NCBI GenBank assembly: GCA_020446665.1
Contig: JAGREF010000063.1
Span: 1-5,433, forward strand
Origin: Sphingomonadaceae bacterium
GTDB taxonomy: Bacteria; Pseudomonadota; Alphaproteobacteria; Sphingomonadales; Sphingomonadaceae
Direction: 5' to 3'
DNA length: 5,433 nucleotides
Shown here: positions 1-4,691 of the stretch, one piece after another
Layout: each line of letters begins with the position of its first letter
Numbering within the stretch: the first letter of the stretch is position 1
The notes under the pieces: model-generated
The model's input: the letters and a program-made list of their open reading frames with translations, nothing else
The model's database searches: none
What the model was told of the DNA's origin: nothing
Translations under genes and position numbers: made by a program

Positions 1-335
1 ACATGTATATGGGCCAGGGCGGCGCGCCAGAAGGTGTGCTGGCGGCAGCGGCCCTGCGCTGCGTCGGCGGGCAGTTCAATGGCCGGTTGGTCTTCCGCAA
101 TGAAGACGAGAAAGCGCGCGCTCGCAAATGGGGGATCGAAGACCTCAACCGCATCTACAAGCTGGAAGACCTCGCCAAGGGTGACTGCATCTTCGCCGCC
201 ACCGGCGTTACCAGCGGCTCCCTGCTTGATGGGGTCAAGCGGATGCGCGGCGGCAAGATGACCACGGAAAGCGTAGTGATGCGCGCCAGCAGTGGCACGG
301 TCCGCTGGATTCGGGGCGAGCACCACACCGACTGA
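1..335 (+). CDS. glpX: GlpX, class II fructose-1,6-bisphosphatase (C-terminal part, 5' end outside window)
   Basis: The visible 110 residues are the C-terminal third of a GlpX-type fructose-1,6-bisphosphatase, a cytosolic metal-dependent enzyme that hydrolyses fructose-1,6-bisphosphate to fructose-6-phosphate in gluconeogenesis and sugar-phosphate supply. The sequence opens with the family's GQGGAPEGVLAAAALRC block; the Glu of PEG probably corresponds to a metal-binding Glu of the family. It continues with a KWGI..LNRIY segment, a GDCIFAATGVTSGSLL block (around residues 60-75 of the fragment) and the near-invariant tail SVVMRASSGTVRWIRGEH. The family is about 320-335 residues, so roughly two thirds lie upstream. 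The ATG codons at 3 and 9 are internal methionines, not starts. The reading frame is intact up to TGA at 333-335. No clear intrinsic terminator follows, only a short GGGG-TTCT-CCCC hairpin at 347-358. The family assignment is secure. Confidence 0.95.
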   Translation, partial: MYMGQGGAPEGVLAAAALRCVGGQFNGRLVFRNEDEKARARKWGIEDLNRIYKLEDLAKGDCIFAATGVTSGSLLDGVKRMRGGKMTTESVVMRASSGTVRWIRGEHHTD

Positions 336-461
336 TAATCGCGGCGGGGGTTCTCCCCAACCCGGCAAAGCTTGCAGGTTGCAATCATGTGACGCACGGC
401 TATCCCGGCGCTGGCGAGTCGTGCCCGCCTGACGGGCCGGATTTAGCGGAGGACCTCAGCC
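336..461 (+). other. glpX-prs intergenic spacer
   Basis: This 126-base gap has no coding potential I can support. It contains a GGGG-TTCT-CCCC mini-hairpin (347-358) just after the glpX stop. A second GC-only hairpin, GCCCG-CCTGA-CGGGC (423-437), lies directly ahead of the prs ribosome binding site. Neither is followed by a T-run, so neither is a convincing intrinsic terminator. TTGCAG (372-377) and TTGCAA (379-384) resemble -35 boxes, but I find no well-spaced -10 partner. Confidence 0.5.
448..452 (+). promoter_or_regulatory. Ribosome binding site of prs
   Basis: GGAGG lies 9 bases before the ATG at 462. It is a full-strength Shine-Dalgarno match and supports that start codon over any other. 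Confidence 0.8.
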
Positions 462-1397
462 ATGAAGATCATGTCCGGCAATGCGAACCTGCCGCTTGCC
501 CGTGCCATTGCCGCCTATCTGGAAATTCCGCTGACCGACGCCAGTGTGCGGCGTTTCGCGGATGAGGAAATCTTCGTGGAGATCCACGAGAATGTCCGCG
601 GTGAGGATGTCTTCATCGTCCAGTCAACCGGCTTTCCGGCGAATGACAATCTCATGGAATTGCTGATCTGCATCGATGCGCTGAAACGCGCTTCGGCCAA
701 GCGGATCACGGCGGTGGTGCCCTATTTCGGTTATGCACGGCAGGATCGGAAGCCCGGCCCGCGCACGCCGATTTCGGCCAAGCTGGTGGCAAATCTGATT
801 ACGCAAGCGGGTGCAGACCGGGTCTTGTCGGTCGATCTCCATGCCGGGCAGATCCAGGGCTTCTTCGATATTCCGACGGACAATCTCTATGCAGCGCCGG
901 TGATGGCCGCCGATATTCAGGCGCGTTATGGCGATCAGGACCTGATGGTCGTCAGCCCCGATGTCGGCGGTGTGGTGCGTGCCCGCGCGCTGGCCAAGCG
1001 GCTCGACAATGCGCCGCTCGCCATCGTCGATAAACGCCGCGACCGCCCCGGCGAAAGCGAAGTGATGAACATCATCGGCGACGTGTCCGGGCGCCATTGC
1101 ATCCTGATTGACGACATCATCGATTCGGGCGGTACGCTCTGCAACGCAGCGCAGGCGTTGCTCGATAGCGGTGCGAAGAGCGTGGCTGCCTATATCAGCC
1201 ATGGCGTGCTCTCCGGCGGTGCAGTCGCCCGGGTCGATGGCTCCGCGCTGAAGGAACTGGTGATCACCGACACGATCCTTGCCACCGATGCGGCCAAGGA
1301 TTCGCAAAAGATCCGCGAACTGACCATCGCCCCGCTGATCGGCGAGGCAGTCCGCCGGATCGCCGATGAAAGCTCGGTGTCGAGCCTGTTCGACTGA
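462..1397 (+). CDS. prs: Ribose-phosphate pyrophosphokinase (PRPP synthetase)
   Basis: This cytosolic enzyme transfers pyrophosphate from ATP to ribose-5-phosphate to give PRPP, the precursor of purines, pyrimidines, histidine, tryptophan and NAD. The 311-residue protein has the usual bacterial length and both phosphoribosyltransferase-like halves. The N-terminal half carries RFADEE (31-36), the [11 protein letters not shown] catalytic flexible loop (87-97) and [11 protein letters not shown] (125-135), whose His is the conserved catalytic-site histidine. The C-terminal half carries VSPDVGG (164-170), VDKRRDR (189-195) with the conserved Lys and Arg, and the PRPP-binding loop [11 protein letters not shown] (215-225). 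The protein ends in the typical SSVSSLF-type tail. The start at 462 is fixed by GGAGG nine bases upstream and by the family-typical [13 protein letters not shown] opening. The cupin gene begins 8 bases after the stop, so co-transcription is likely. All key motifs are intact, so this is a functional class I type enzyme by inspection. Confidence 0.97.
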   Translation: MKIMSGNANLPLARAIAAYLEIPLTDASVRRFADEEIFVEIHENVRGEDVFIVQSTGFPANDNLMELLICIDALKRASAKRITAVVPYFGYARQDRKPGPRTPISAKLVANLITQAGADRVLSVDLHAGQIQGFFDIPTDNLYAAPVMAADIQARYGDQDLMVVSPDVGGVVRARALAKRLDNAPLAIVDKRRDRPGESEVMNIIGDVSGRHCILIDDIIDSGGTLCNAAQALLDSGAKSVAAYISHGVLSGGAVARVDGSALKELVITDTILATDAAKDSQKIRELTIAPLIGEAVRRIADESSVSSLFD

Positions 1398-1405
1398 TCC
1401 GGCGC

Positions 1406-1813
1406 ATGCGACTTGCAGCGCTCCTTTCGGTCCCGTTGCTCTCAGGCTGCGCCTCGCTTCCGGCAGCAGGCGGGCAGGCCATCCTGACCCAGCCGCAAGG
1501 TGTGAATCTCGTGCTTGAAGGCGCGATTGAGGCTGCGCCCGGTTATCATCTTGTCATGGGCGATCTGGTGATGCCTGCCGGCGGCGTCATCCCCCGTCAC
1601 ACCCATTCGGGGGAGGAATTCCTCTATGTGATGGGCGGCAGTGCGACAGTGATGCGGCAGGGGGAACCGGATCTGGTCCTGCAGGCGGGGCAAGGCGTCC
1701 GTATTCCCGCGGGCATGGTCCATGGCGGGCTGGCGGGGCCAGAGGGTATGCGCGGCGTGGCCAGCTGGATCGTCAAGGATGGCCAGCCGCTGCGAACCGC
1801 CGCCACCGATTAA
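1406..1813 (+). CDS. Predicted cupin-domain lipoprotein
   Basis: The 135-residue protein starts with a short signal sequence: MR followed by a hydrophobic stretch to residue 12. It runs into the lipobox LSGC with Cys15, so it is predicted to be exported and lipid-anchored. The rest is one cupin beta-barrel. Motif 1 fits G-x5-HxH-x3-E-x6-G with G59, H65, H67, E71 and G78. Motif 2 fits G-x5-PxG-x2-H with G95, P101, G103 and H106; the usual Asn four residues later is Ala110. The three His plus Glu form a plausible metal site, so a metal-dependent enzyme or a small-ligand binder is possible, but the substrate cannot be read from the sequence. No good Shine-Dalgarno precedes the ATG, which lies 8 bases after the prs stop, so translation may depend on reinitiation from prs. 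A periplasmic lipoprotein between two cytosolic metabolic genes is unexpected. Confidence 0.82.
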   Translation: MRLAALLSVPLLSGCASLPAAGGQAILTQPQGVNLVLEGAIEAAPGYHLVMGDLVMPAGGVIPRHTHSGEEFLYVMGGSATVMRQGEPDLVLQAGQGVRIPAGMVHGGLAGPEGMRGVASWIVKDGQPLRTAATD

Positions 1814-1856
1814 GCTGCGCTGATCCTGCCGCTTGACCGGAACGCAGGTGCCGCGC

Positions 1857-2648
1857 ATGGCACTGGCCATGAACCTCAGTGCTGAAATCGCTCTCGCTCA
1901 CCGCCTCGCCGATGCCGCGCGGGCGGAAATCCTGCCGCATTTTCGCAGCGTTGCCGTGGAGAGCAAGGATGATGCTTCGCCCGTGACCGTTGCTGACCGC
2001 GCGGCGGAGGAGGCGATGCGGCGTATTCTCAAGGCGGAATGCCCGCAGGATGGCGTGCATGGGGAGGAATTCGGAGTCGAAGAGGGGCGCTCTGGCCGCC
2101 AGTGGGTGCTCGATCCGATTGACGGCACGGCAGGCTTTATTGCGGGGCGGCCGATCTTCGGCACTCTGATCGCGCTGCTGGTGGATGGCTGGCCGGTGCT
2201 GGGCGTGATCGACCAGCCGGTGCTGCAGGAACGCTGGCTGGGTGTCGCCGGGCAGCCGACCACGCTTAATGGCAAGCCGGTAGCGACGCGCCCTTGCCGG
2301 GAATTGTCAGCTGCCACGCTGGCGACCACCGGGCCGCATTATTTCGACGACCATCAAGGGGAGCATTTCATGGCGCTGGCGGCCAAGACCAATCACCGCC
2401 GGATGGTGATGGGCGGCGACTGCTATAATTACGCCATGCTCGCCACCGGTCAGCTCGACATTGTCTGCGAGGCCGGGCTGAAACTGTATGACTGGGCCGC
2501 GCTGGTGCCGGTGGTAGAGGGCGCAGGCGGTGTCATGTCTGACTGGAATGGCGATCCGCTGGGTCCCGGTGCTGATGGCCATGTGCTGGCGCTGGGCGAT
2601 CCCGCCCGGCAGGAGGACGTGGTCGACGCGCTCGCCTGCCACCATTGA
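1857..2648 (+). CDS. hisN: Inositol monophosphatase-family phosphatase, probable histidinol-phosphatase (HisN type)
   Basis: This is a Mg2+-dependent sugar-phosphatase-fold enzyme. The best fit is HisN, which removes phosphate from L-histidinol phosphate in histidine synthesis. With the ATG at 1857 it has 263 residues, normal for the family. Metal-ligand motifs are HGEE (68-71), the core WVLDPIDGT (83-91, with D86 and D89) and the C-terminal LYDWAALVPVVEGAGG block (from 210, with D212). The FIAGRPIFGTLIAL stretch (94-107) after the core resembles HisN proteins more than true inositol monophosphatases. Where many homologues read GTK or GTR, this one reads GTA. The frame is open back to a TTG at 1833. 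ATG 1857 is chosen because AGG (1846-1848) sits 8 bases before it; ATG 1869 is an alternative that begins MNLSAEIALAHRL. The gene follows the cupin gene after about 43 bases and ends just before a large palindrome. The exact substrate is inferred: 3'-phosphoadenosine phosphatase (CysQ) or inositol monophosphatase activity is less likely but not excluded. Confidence 0.88.
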   Translation: MALAMNLSAEIALAHRLADAARAEILPHFRSVAVESKDDASPVTVADRAAEEAMRRILKAECPQDGVHGEEFGVEEGRSGRQWVLDPIDGTAGFIAGRPIFGTLIALLVDGWPVLGVIDQPVLQERWLGVAGQPTTLNGKPVATRPCRELSAATLATTGPHYFDDHQGEHFMALAAKTNHRRMVMGGDCYNYAMLATGQLDIVCEAGLKLYDWAALVPVVEGAGGVMSDWNGDPLGPGADGHVLALGDPARQEDVVDALACHH

Positions 2649-2659
2649 TCCGCCCTGCT

Positions 2660-2693
2660 GCAGGGTGACACAAGTGACAATGTGTCACCCTGC
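2660..2693 (+). terminator. Large perfect hairpin after hisN, probable transcript end or extragenic palindrome
   Basis: The arms GCAGGGTGACACA (2660-2672) and TGTGTCACCCTGC (2681-2693) are perfectly complementary over 13 bp around an 8-base loop, AGTGACAA. The palindrome begins 12 bases after the hisN stop, so a role in ending or protecting the hisN transcript is likely. No T-run follows, so it is not a canonical intrinsic terminator. It may instead be a REP-like extragenic palindrome or a protein-binding site. Confidence 0.55.
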
Positions 2694-2761
2694 CAGAACA
2701 GGGCACTGCTATATATTACAGGCACATAGACGAAAATTTTTCATCCCGGACAGGGTGACAC
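2661..2761. repeat. Three copies of the 11-mer CAGGGTGACAC (two inverted, one direct)
   Basis: CAGGGTGACAC occurs at 2661-2671, as its reverse complement GTGTCACCCTG at 2682-2692, and again directly at 2751-2761. The third copy is followed by CCT, giving its own small palindrome AGGGT-GAC-ACCCT (2752-2764). GTGACA also occurs alone in the first hairpin's loop at 2674-2679. Confidence 0.75.
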
Positions 2762-2906
2762 CCTATAGGAGAAAATTTTGTTCTCGACCGACATTTGCAA
2801 AGAGCCGGTCACACCATGGCGGCCCAGGGGGAAGTAGGAAAGCGCTGAATAATCGCGCGCTTGTATACTCTCCACCTGACCCCGGTTGGACTTTCACCCG
2901 GCTCGC

Positions 2907-3272
2907 TCATTTGACGCGAGTCGAGACTTCCGCATCGCACATGCTCATGCCCATGGCGCAGCCCTTGATCTTGATCGAGCTTGCATCGCTGGTGACCGTT
3001 CCGTTGAAGCTCATGAAGCCGGGCATGCCGGGATGCTTCATCTTCTTGCCGGTCCAGGCTTCGCCGCTGTCAGTCATGCCGTGGCACATCTCGAAATTTT
3101 TCTTCTTGCCTTCGGTAATACGGCAATAGAGCTTGCCTTCGGTCACCCAGACGCGAACGGTATCGCCATTCTTGCGCGTATAGGTGCCGGTGGGATCAGC
3201 CGCAGCCGATGCGGGCACGGATAGCCCGAGTGCGACGGATGCAGCGCACAATGCGACCAGTATTTTCTTCAT
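2907..3272 (-). CDS. Small exported DUF2147-like protein, Met- and Cys-rich
   Basis: The 121-residue protein has a clear Sec signal peptide: MKK, a hydrophobic core to about residue 18, then PASAAAD with cleavage likely after residue 23 or 25. The mature part starts DPTGTYTRKNGDTVRV. It contains LYCRI (48-52), EAWTGKKMKHPG (71-82) and GCAMGMSMCDAE (104-115), and ends in STRVK. This order (DPxGxW-like start, LCGRI-like, W.G..I..P, GC...LC...WTR-like end) resembles the DUF2147 family of periplasmic proteins, whose function is not established. The mature chain has four Cys (50, 63, 105, 112), suitable for two disulfides, and eight Met, several clustered in MCHGM (62-66) and CAMGMSMC (105-112). 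A GGAG (3279-3282, minus strand) lies 6 bases before the ATG. The gene is monocistronic, convergent with hisN and divergent from the cyclotransferase-like gene. Family placement is moderately sure; function is unknown. Confidence 0.82.
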   Translation of the reverse strand: MKKILVALCAASVALGLSVPASAAADPTGTYTRKNGDTVRVWVTEGKLYCRITEGKKKNFEMCHGMTDSGEAWTGKKMKHPGMPGFMSFNGTVTSDASSIKIKGCAMGMSMCDAEVSTRVK

Positions 3273-3362
3273 TATTCTCTCCTCTCCCCCTTATTAGAAT
3301 GAACTAAATTAGCCTATACTGATGAAGAGTCGAGGGCGGCAGATTTGGGGTGTTTCGGGACC
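3273..3362. promoter_or_regulatory. Short divergent promoter region
   Basis: Only 90 bases separate two divergent start codons, so the promoters of both genes should lie here. On the + strand TATACT (3315-3320) is a fair -10 box, but its -35 (TTATTA, 3291-3296, spacer 18) is poor. A purine-rich Shine-Dalgarno for the minus-strand gene occupies roughly 3277-3290. Promoter boxes for the minus strand are not clear. Confidence 0.4.
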
Positions 3363-3785
3363 ATGAAACTGTTCTTTTACGGCGTGTTGATGGGGGAAGT
3401 GGCCCCACCACCTGTGCGCAGCTTGCTGGCTGGGATCGGGCCGGGGCAGCCTGCCACTGTGCGCGGAACAATCTATGCCGTGACCGGCCCAGGCGGCGCT
3501 TACCCGGTTTTGCTGCCGGGAGACGATCTGGTCCATGGGCGGATGCATGATGCGGGGAATGTGGACCTGGCCGCGCTTGATCGCTTCGAGAGCGTCGATC
3601 CGGTTGATCCGCTTGCAGGCGAATACCGGCGGGAGGAAATTACTGCTGTCGACGGAGAAGGGGAAAGCCATGTAGTGCAGGCCTATCTCTGGAACGGGGA
3701 ACTTGATCAGCAAAACGAACTGATCCCTGATGGCGACTTCGCTGTCTGGCTTATGCAGAGCGGCTATCTACCCTTCGGGCAGTGA
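3363..3785 (+). CDS. Gamma-glutamylcyclotransferase-fold (AIG2-like) protein
   Basis: The 140-residue protein has the layout of the GGCT/AIG2 fold, whose members cyclise gamma-glutamyl amines or amino acids with release of 5-oxoproline, or act on related amides. It opens MKLFFYGVLM, matching the substrate-loop YG motif (Y6, G7). GAYPVL (45-50), VHGRM (57-61), LDRFES (72-77) with the presumed catalytic Glu76, YRR (88-90) and the closing strand QAYLWNG (106-112) follow in the expected order. The ATG at 3363 is chosen because the YG motif must sit at the N-terminus. The frame is open to a TTG at 3345, which would add six unconserved residues. The ribosome binding site is weak. The protein is predicted cytosolic, with no signal peptide. 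The true substrate cannot be told from sequence, and no glutathione gene is visible nearby. Confidence 0.85.
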   Translation: MKLFFYGVLMGEVAPPPVRSLLAGIGPGQPATVRGTIYAVTGPGGAYPVLLPGDDLVHGRMHDAGNVDLAALDRFESVDPVDPLAGEYRREEITAVDGEGESHVVQAYLWNGELDQQNELIPDGDFAVWLMQSGYLPFGQ

Positions 3786-3847
3786 GCGTGTATTGACCCT
3801 TGCCTTTGTTGCGGCTTGCGACTAGTTGCGCGCCCTTCACTGACACG

Positions 3848-3864
3848 TGATTCCTCAAGAATCA
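3848..3864 (+). repeat. Inverted repeat TGATTC-CTCAA-GAATCA containing two GANTC sites
   Basis: Six-base arms surround a 5-base spacer. GATTC (3849-3853) and GAATC (3859-3863) are both GANTC, the target of the CcrM methyltransferase of alphaproteobacteria. The element lies 66 bases before the rpmI start, either in the leader or near the promoter. Confidence 0.6.
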
Positions 3865-3869
3865 TAGGG

Positions 3870-3900
3870 CCCGCCTGGCTGAAAGGGCTGCCAGGGCGGG
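3870..3900 (+). repeat. GC-rich hairpin in the rpmI leader
   Basis: CCCGCCTGGC (3870-3879) pairs with GCCA (3890-3893) plus GGCGGG (3895-3900), leaving G3894 as a single-base bulge and a 10-base loop. It ends 29 bases before the rpmI start codon and is not followed by a T-run. It may be an attenuation or ribosomal-protein-binding element rather than a terminator. Confidence 0.6.
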
Positions 3901-3916
3901 TTGGACGTGTCTCTGC

Positions 3917-3923
3917 AAAGGAG
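3917..3923 (+). promoter_or_regulatory. Ribosome binding site of rpmI
   Basis: AAAGGAG lies 6 bases before the ATG at 3930. It decides the start against the nearby in-frame ATG at 3924, which overlaps the site's end too closely, and against the longer open frame upstream. Confidence 0.85.
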
Positions 3924-3929
3924 ATGAAA

Positions 3930-4133
3930 ATGCCCAAGATGAAGACCAAGAGTGGTGTGAAGAAGCGCTTCAAGATCACCGCAACCGGCAAGATCAAGCA
4001 CGGTGTGGCTGGCAAACGCCACCGCCTGATCAGCCACAATGCCAAGTACATCCGCACCAATCGCGGCACCAAGGTCTTGTCCGACGCGGACAGCAAGGCC
4101 GTGAAGTCGTGGGCCCCTTACGGCCTCGACTGA
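3930..4133 (+). CDS. rpmI: 50S ribosomal protein L35
   Basis: This small basic protein of the large ribosomal subunit is 67 residues long, the usual bacterial length. It shows the family hallmarks: the [15 protein letters not shown] start, [13 protein letters not shown] (18-30), and the central [15 protein letters not shown] stretch. The start is set by a strong ribosome binding site and by the conserved MPKMKT opening; the frame is open upstream to 3816, but that part is leader, not protein. rplT follows after 29 bases, the usual pairing. No infC gene is visible immediately upstream, although it precedes rpmI in many bacteria. Confidence 0.98.
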   Translation: MPKMKTKSGVKKRFKITATGKIKHGVAGKRHRLISHNAKYIRTNRGTKVLSDADSKAVKSWAPYGLD

Positions 4134-4162
4134 GCCCGAACGAGAGACAGGAGTACTAAGCA

Positions 4163-4519
4163 ATGCCACGCATCAAACGCGGTGTTACCACCCGCGCCAA
4201 GCACAAGCGGATTCTCGACCAGGCGAAGGGCTATCGCGGCCGCCGGAAGAACACGATTCGCGTCGCCCGCCAGGCCGTCGAAAAGGCCGGCCAGTATGCC
4301 TATCGCGACCGCAAGGTTAAGAAGCGGAACTTCCGCGCCCTGTGGATCCAGCGCATCAACGCCGCTGTTCGCGCTGAAGGCCTGACCTATTCGCAGTTCA
4401 TGAACGGCGTGAAGAAGGCCGGCATCGAGCTCGACCGCAAGGTGATGGCTGATCTCGCCATGAACGAAGGCGCAGCCTTCAAGGCGATCATCACGCAGGC
4501 GAAGCAGGCCCTGGCCTGA
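4163..4519 (+). CDS. rplT: 50S ribosomal protein L20
   Basis: L20 binds 23S rRNA early in assembly of the large ribosomal subunit. The 118-residue protein has normal length and the diagnostic order: [18 protein letters not shown] start, [19 protein letters not shown] (21-39), [24 protein letters not shown] (45-68), [26 protein letters not shown], and an alanine-rich C-terminus. ACAGGAG (4147-4153) lies 9 bases before the start. The gene follows rpmI by 29 bases and ends shortly before a strong terminator, so rpmI-rplT forms a two-gene operon here. pheS, a common downstream partner, is absent. In some bacteria L20 represses its own operon by binding the leader mRNA; whether that happens here is unknown. 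Confidence 0.98.
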   Translation: MPRIKRGVTTRAKHKRILDQAKGYRGRRKNTIRVARQAVEKAGQYAYRDRKVKKRNFRALWIQRINAAVRAEGLTYSQFMNGVKKAGIELDRKVMADLAMNEGAAFKAIITQAKQALA

Positions 4520-4533
4520 TTCGCGTCGGGAGC

Positions 4534-4549
4534 GCAGCCAACCGGCTGT
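4534..4549 (+). repeat. Small hairpin just after rplT
   Basis: CAGCC-AACC-GGCTG (4535-4548), extended by a G-U pair to 4534-4549, lies 15 bases after the rplT stop and ahead of the main terminator. It may stabilise the 3' end of the transcript. Confidence 0.4.
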
Positions 4550-4567
4550 CAGCTTTGTGACAATTCC

Positions 4568-4605
4568 AAACGGGCGTTGCGGAAAAGCTCCGCAGCGCCC
4601 GTTTT
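4568..4605 (+). terminator. Intrinsic terminator of rpmI-rplT
   Basis: The left arm ACGGGCGTTGCGGA (4570-4583) pairs with TCCGCAGCGCCCGT (4589-4602) over 14 bp, with one G-U pair, around an AAAGC loop. A's before the stem and TTTT after it (4602-4605) extend the structure. This is a strong rho-independent terminator, and it isolates the ribosomal operon from the regulator gene downstream. Confidence 0.88.
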
Positions 4606-4629
4606 GTGTCGCGTTTCTACAAATTCTCC

Positions 4630-4658
4630 TTGACCTTGGCCGGTGGCTGCCTTAGTCA
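4630..4658 (+). promoter_or_regulatory. Possible promoter of the AraC-family gene
   Basis: TTGACC (4630-4635) is a good -35 box. With a 17-base spacer the -10 would be TAGTCA (4653-4658), a poor match. The placement, after the terminator and before the start at 4692, is sensible, but the call is weak. Confidence 0.25.
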
Positions 4659-4691
4659 GCTTGGTGTCAGCAAGGGGGCGCGCGCATAGTC

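Larger units (their letters stand above)
2649..2906. other. Convergent intergenic region rich in palindromes and AT boxes
   Basis: This 258-base gap separates two genes pointing at each other, and I can support no coding region in it. It is clearly more AT-rich around 2700-2800 than the surrounding genes. It holds a 13-bp-arm palindrome (2660-2693), a second palindrome with the same core (2752-2764) and two AAAATTTT boxes (2733-2740 and 2772-2779). Weaker inverted pairs are GAGAA/TTCTC (2769-2773 and 2781-2785) and GACCG/CGGTC (2786-2790 and 2806-2810). The rest, 2811-2906, shows no clear structure. Confidence 0.6.
3786..3929 (+). promoter_or_regulatory. Promoter and structured leader of rpmI-rplT
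   Basis: This 144-base gap should carry the promoter and 5' leader of the ribosomal operon. TTGACC (3793-3798) is a good -35 box, but the -10 is uncertain; CTAGTT (3822-3827) would pair better with TTGCCT (3800-3805). A near-palindrome, GCGACTAGTTGC (3818-3829), overlaps that point. Two hairpins follow (3848-3864 and 3870-3900). Ribosomal protein operons are often regulated by such leaders, but I do not recognise a known leader class here. Confidence 0.45.

Noticed and set aside
423..437. GCCCG-CCTGA-CGGGC hairpin as glpX terminator
   Set aside because: The stem is only 5 bp, no T-run follows, and it lies almost 90 bases past the glpX stop and beside the prs ribosome binding site.
624..1307. 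Long minus-strand open frame (227 codons) across prs
   Set aside because: It lies wholly antisense to a gene with all PRPP synthetase motifs intact. Its translation is His/Arg-rich, as expected for a GC-rich shadow frame, and matches no family I recognise.
1442..1870. Minus-strand open frame opposite the cupin gene
   Set aside because: The + strand has a lipobox and both cupin motifs. The antisense frame has no domain and no independent support.
2711..2718. ATATATTA as a -10 promoter box
   Set aside because: No acceptable -35 hexamer lies 16-18 bases upstream; the expected place is occupied by the GC-rich palindrome arm.
2661..2761. CRISPR array
   Set aside because: There are only three short copies, one of them inverted, with unequal spacing and no cas genes.
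2530..3129. + strand open frame of 199 codons spanning the hisN end and the convergent gap
   Set aside because: It overlaps hisN in another frame and the exported protein gene on the opposite strand. Its composition changes abruptly and it has no ribosome binding site.
3816..3929. N-terminal extension of L35 by 38 residues
   Set aside because: The strong ribosome binding site and the conserved MPKMKT start place the start at 3930. The upstream open frame is the structured leader.
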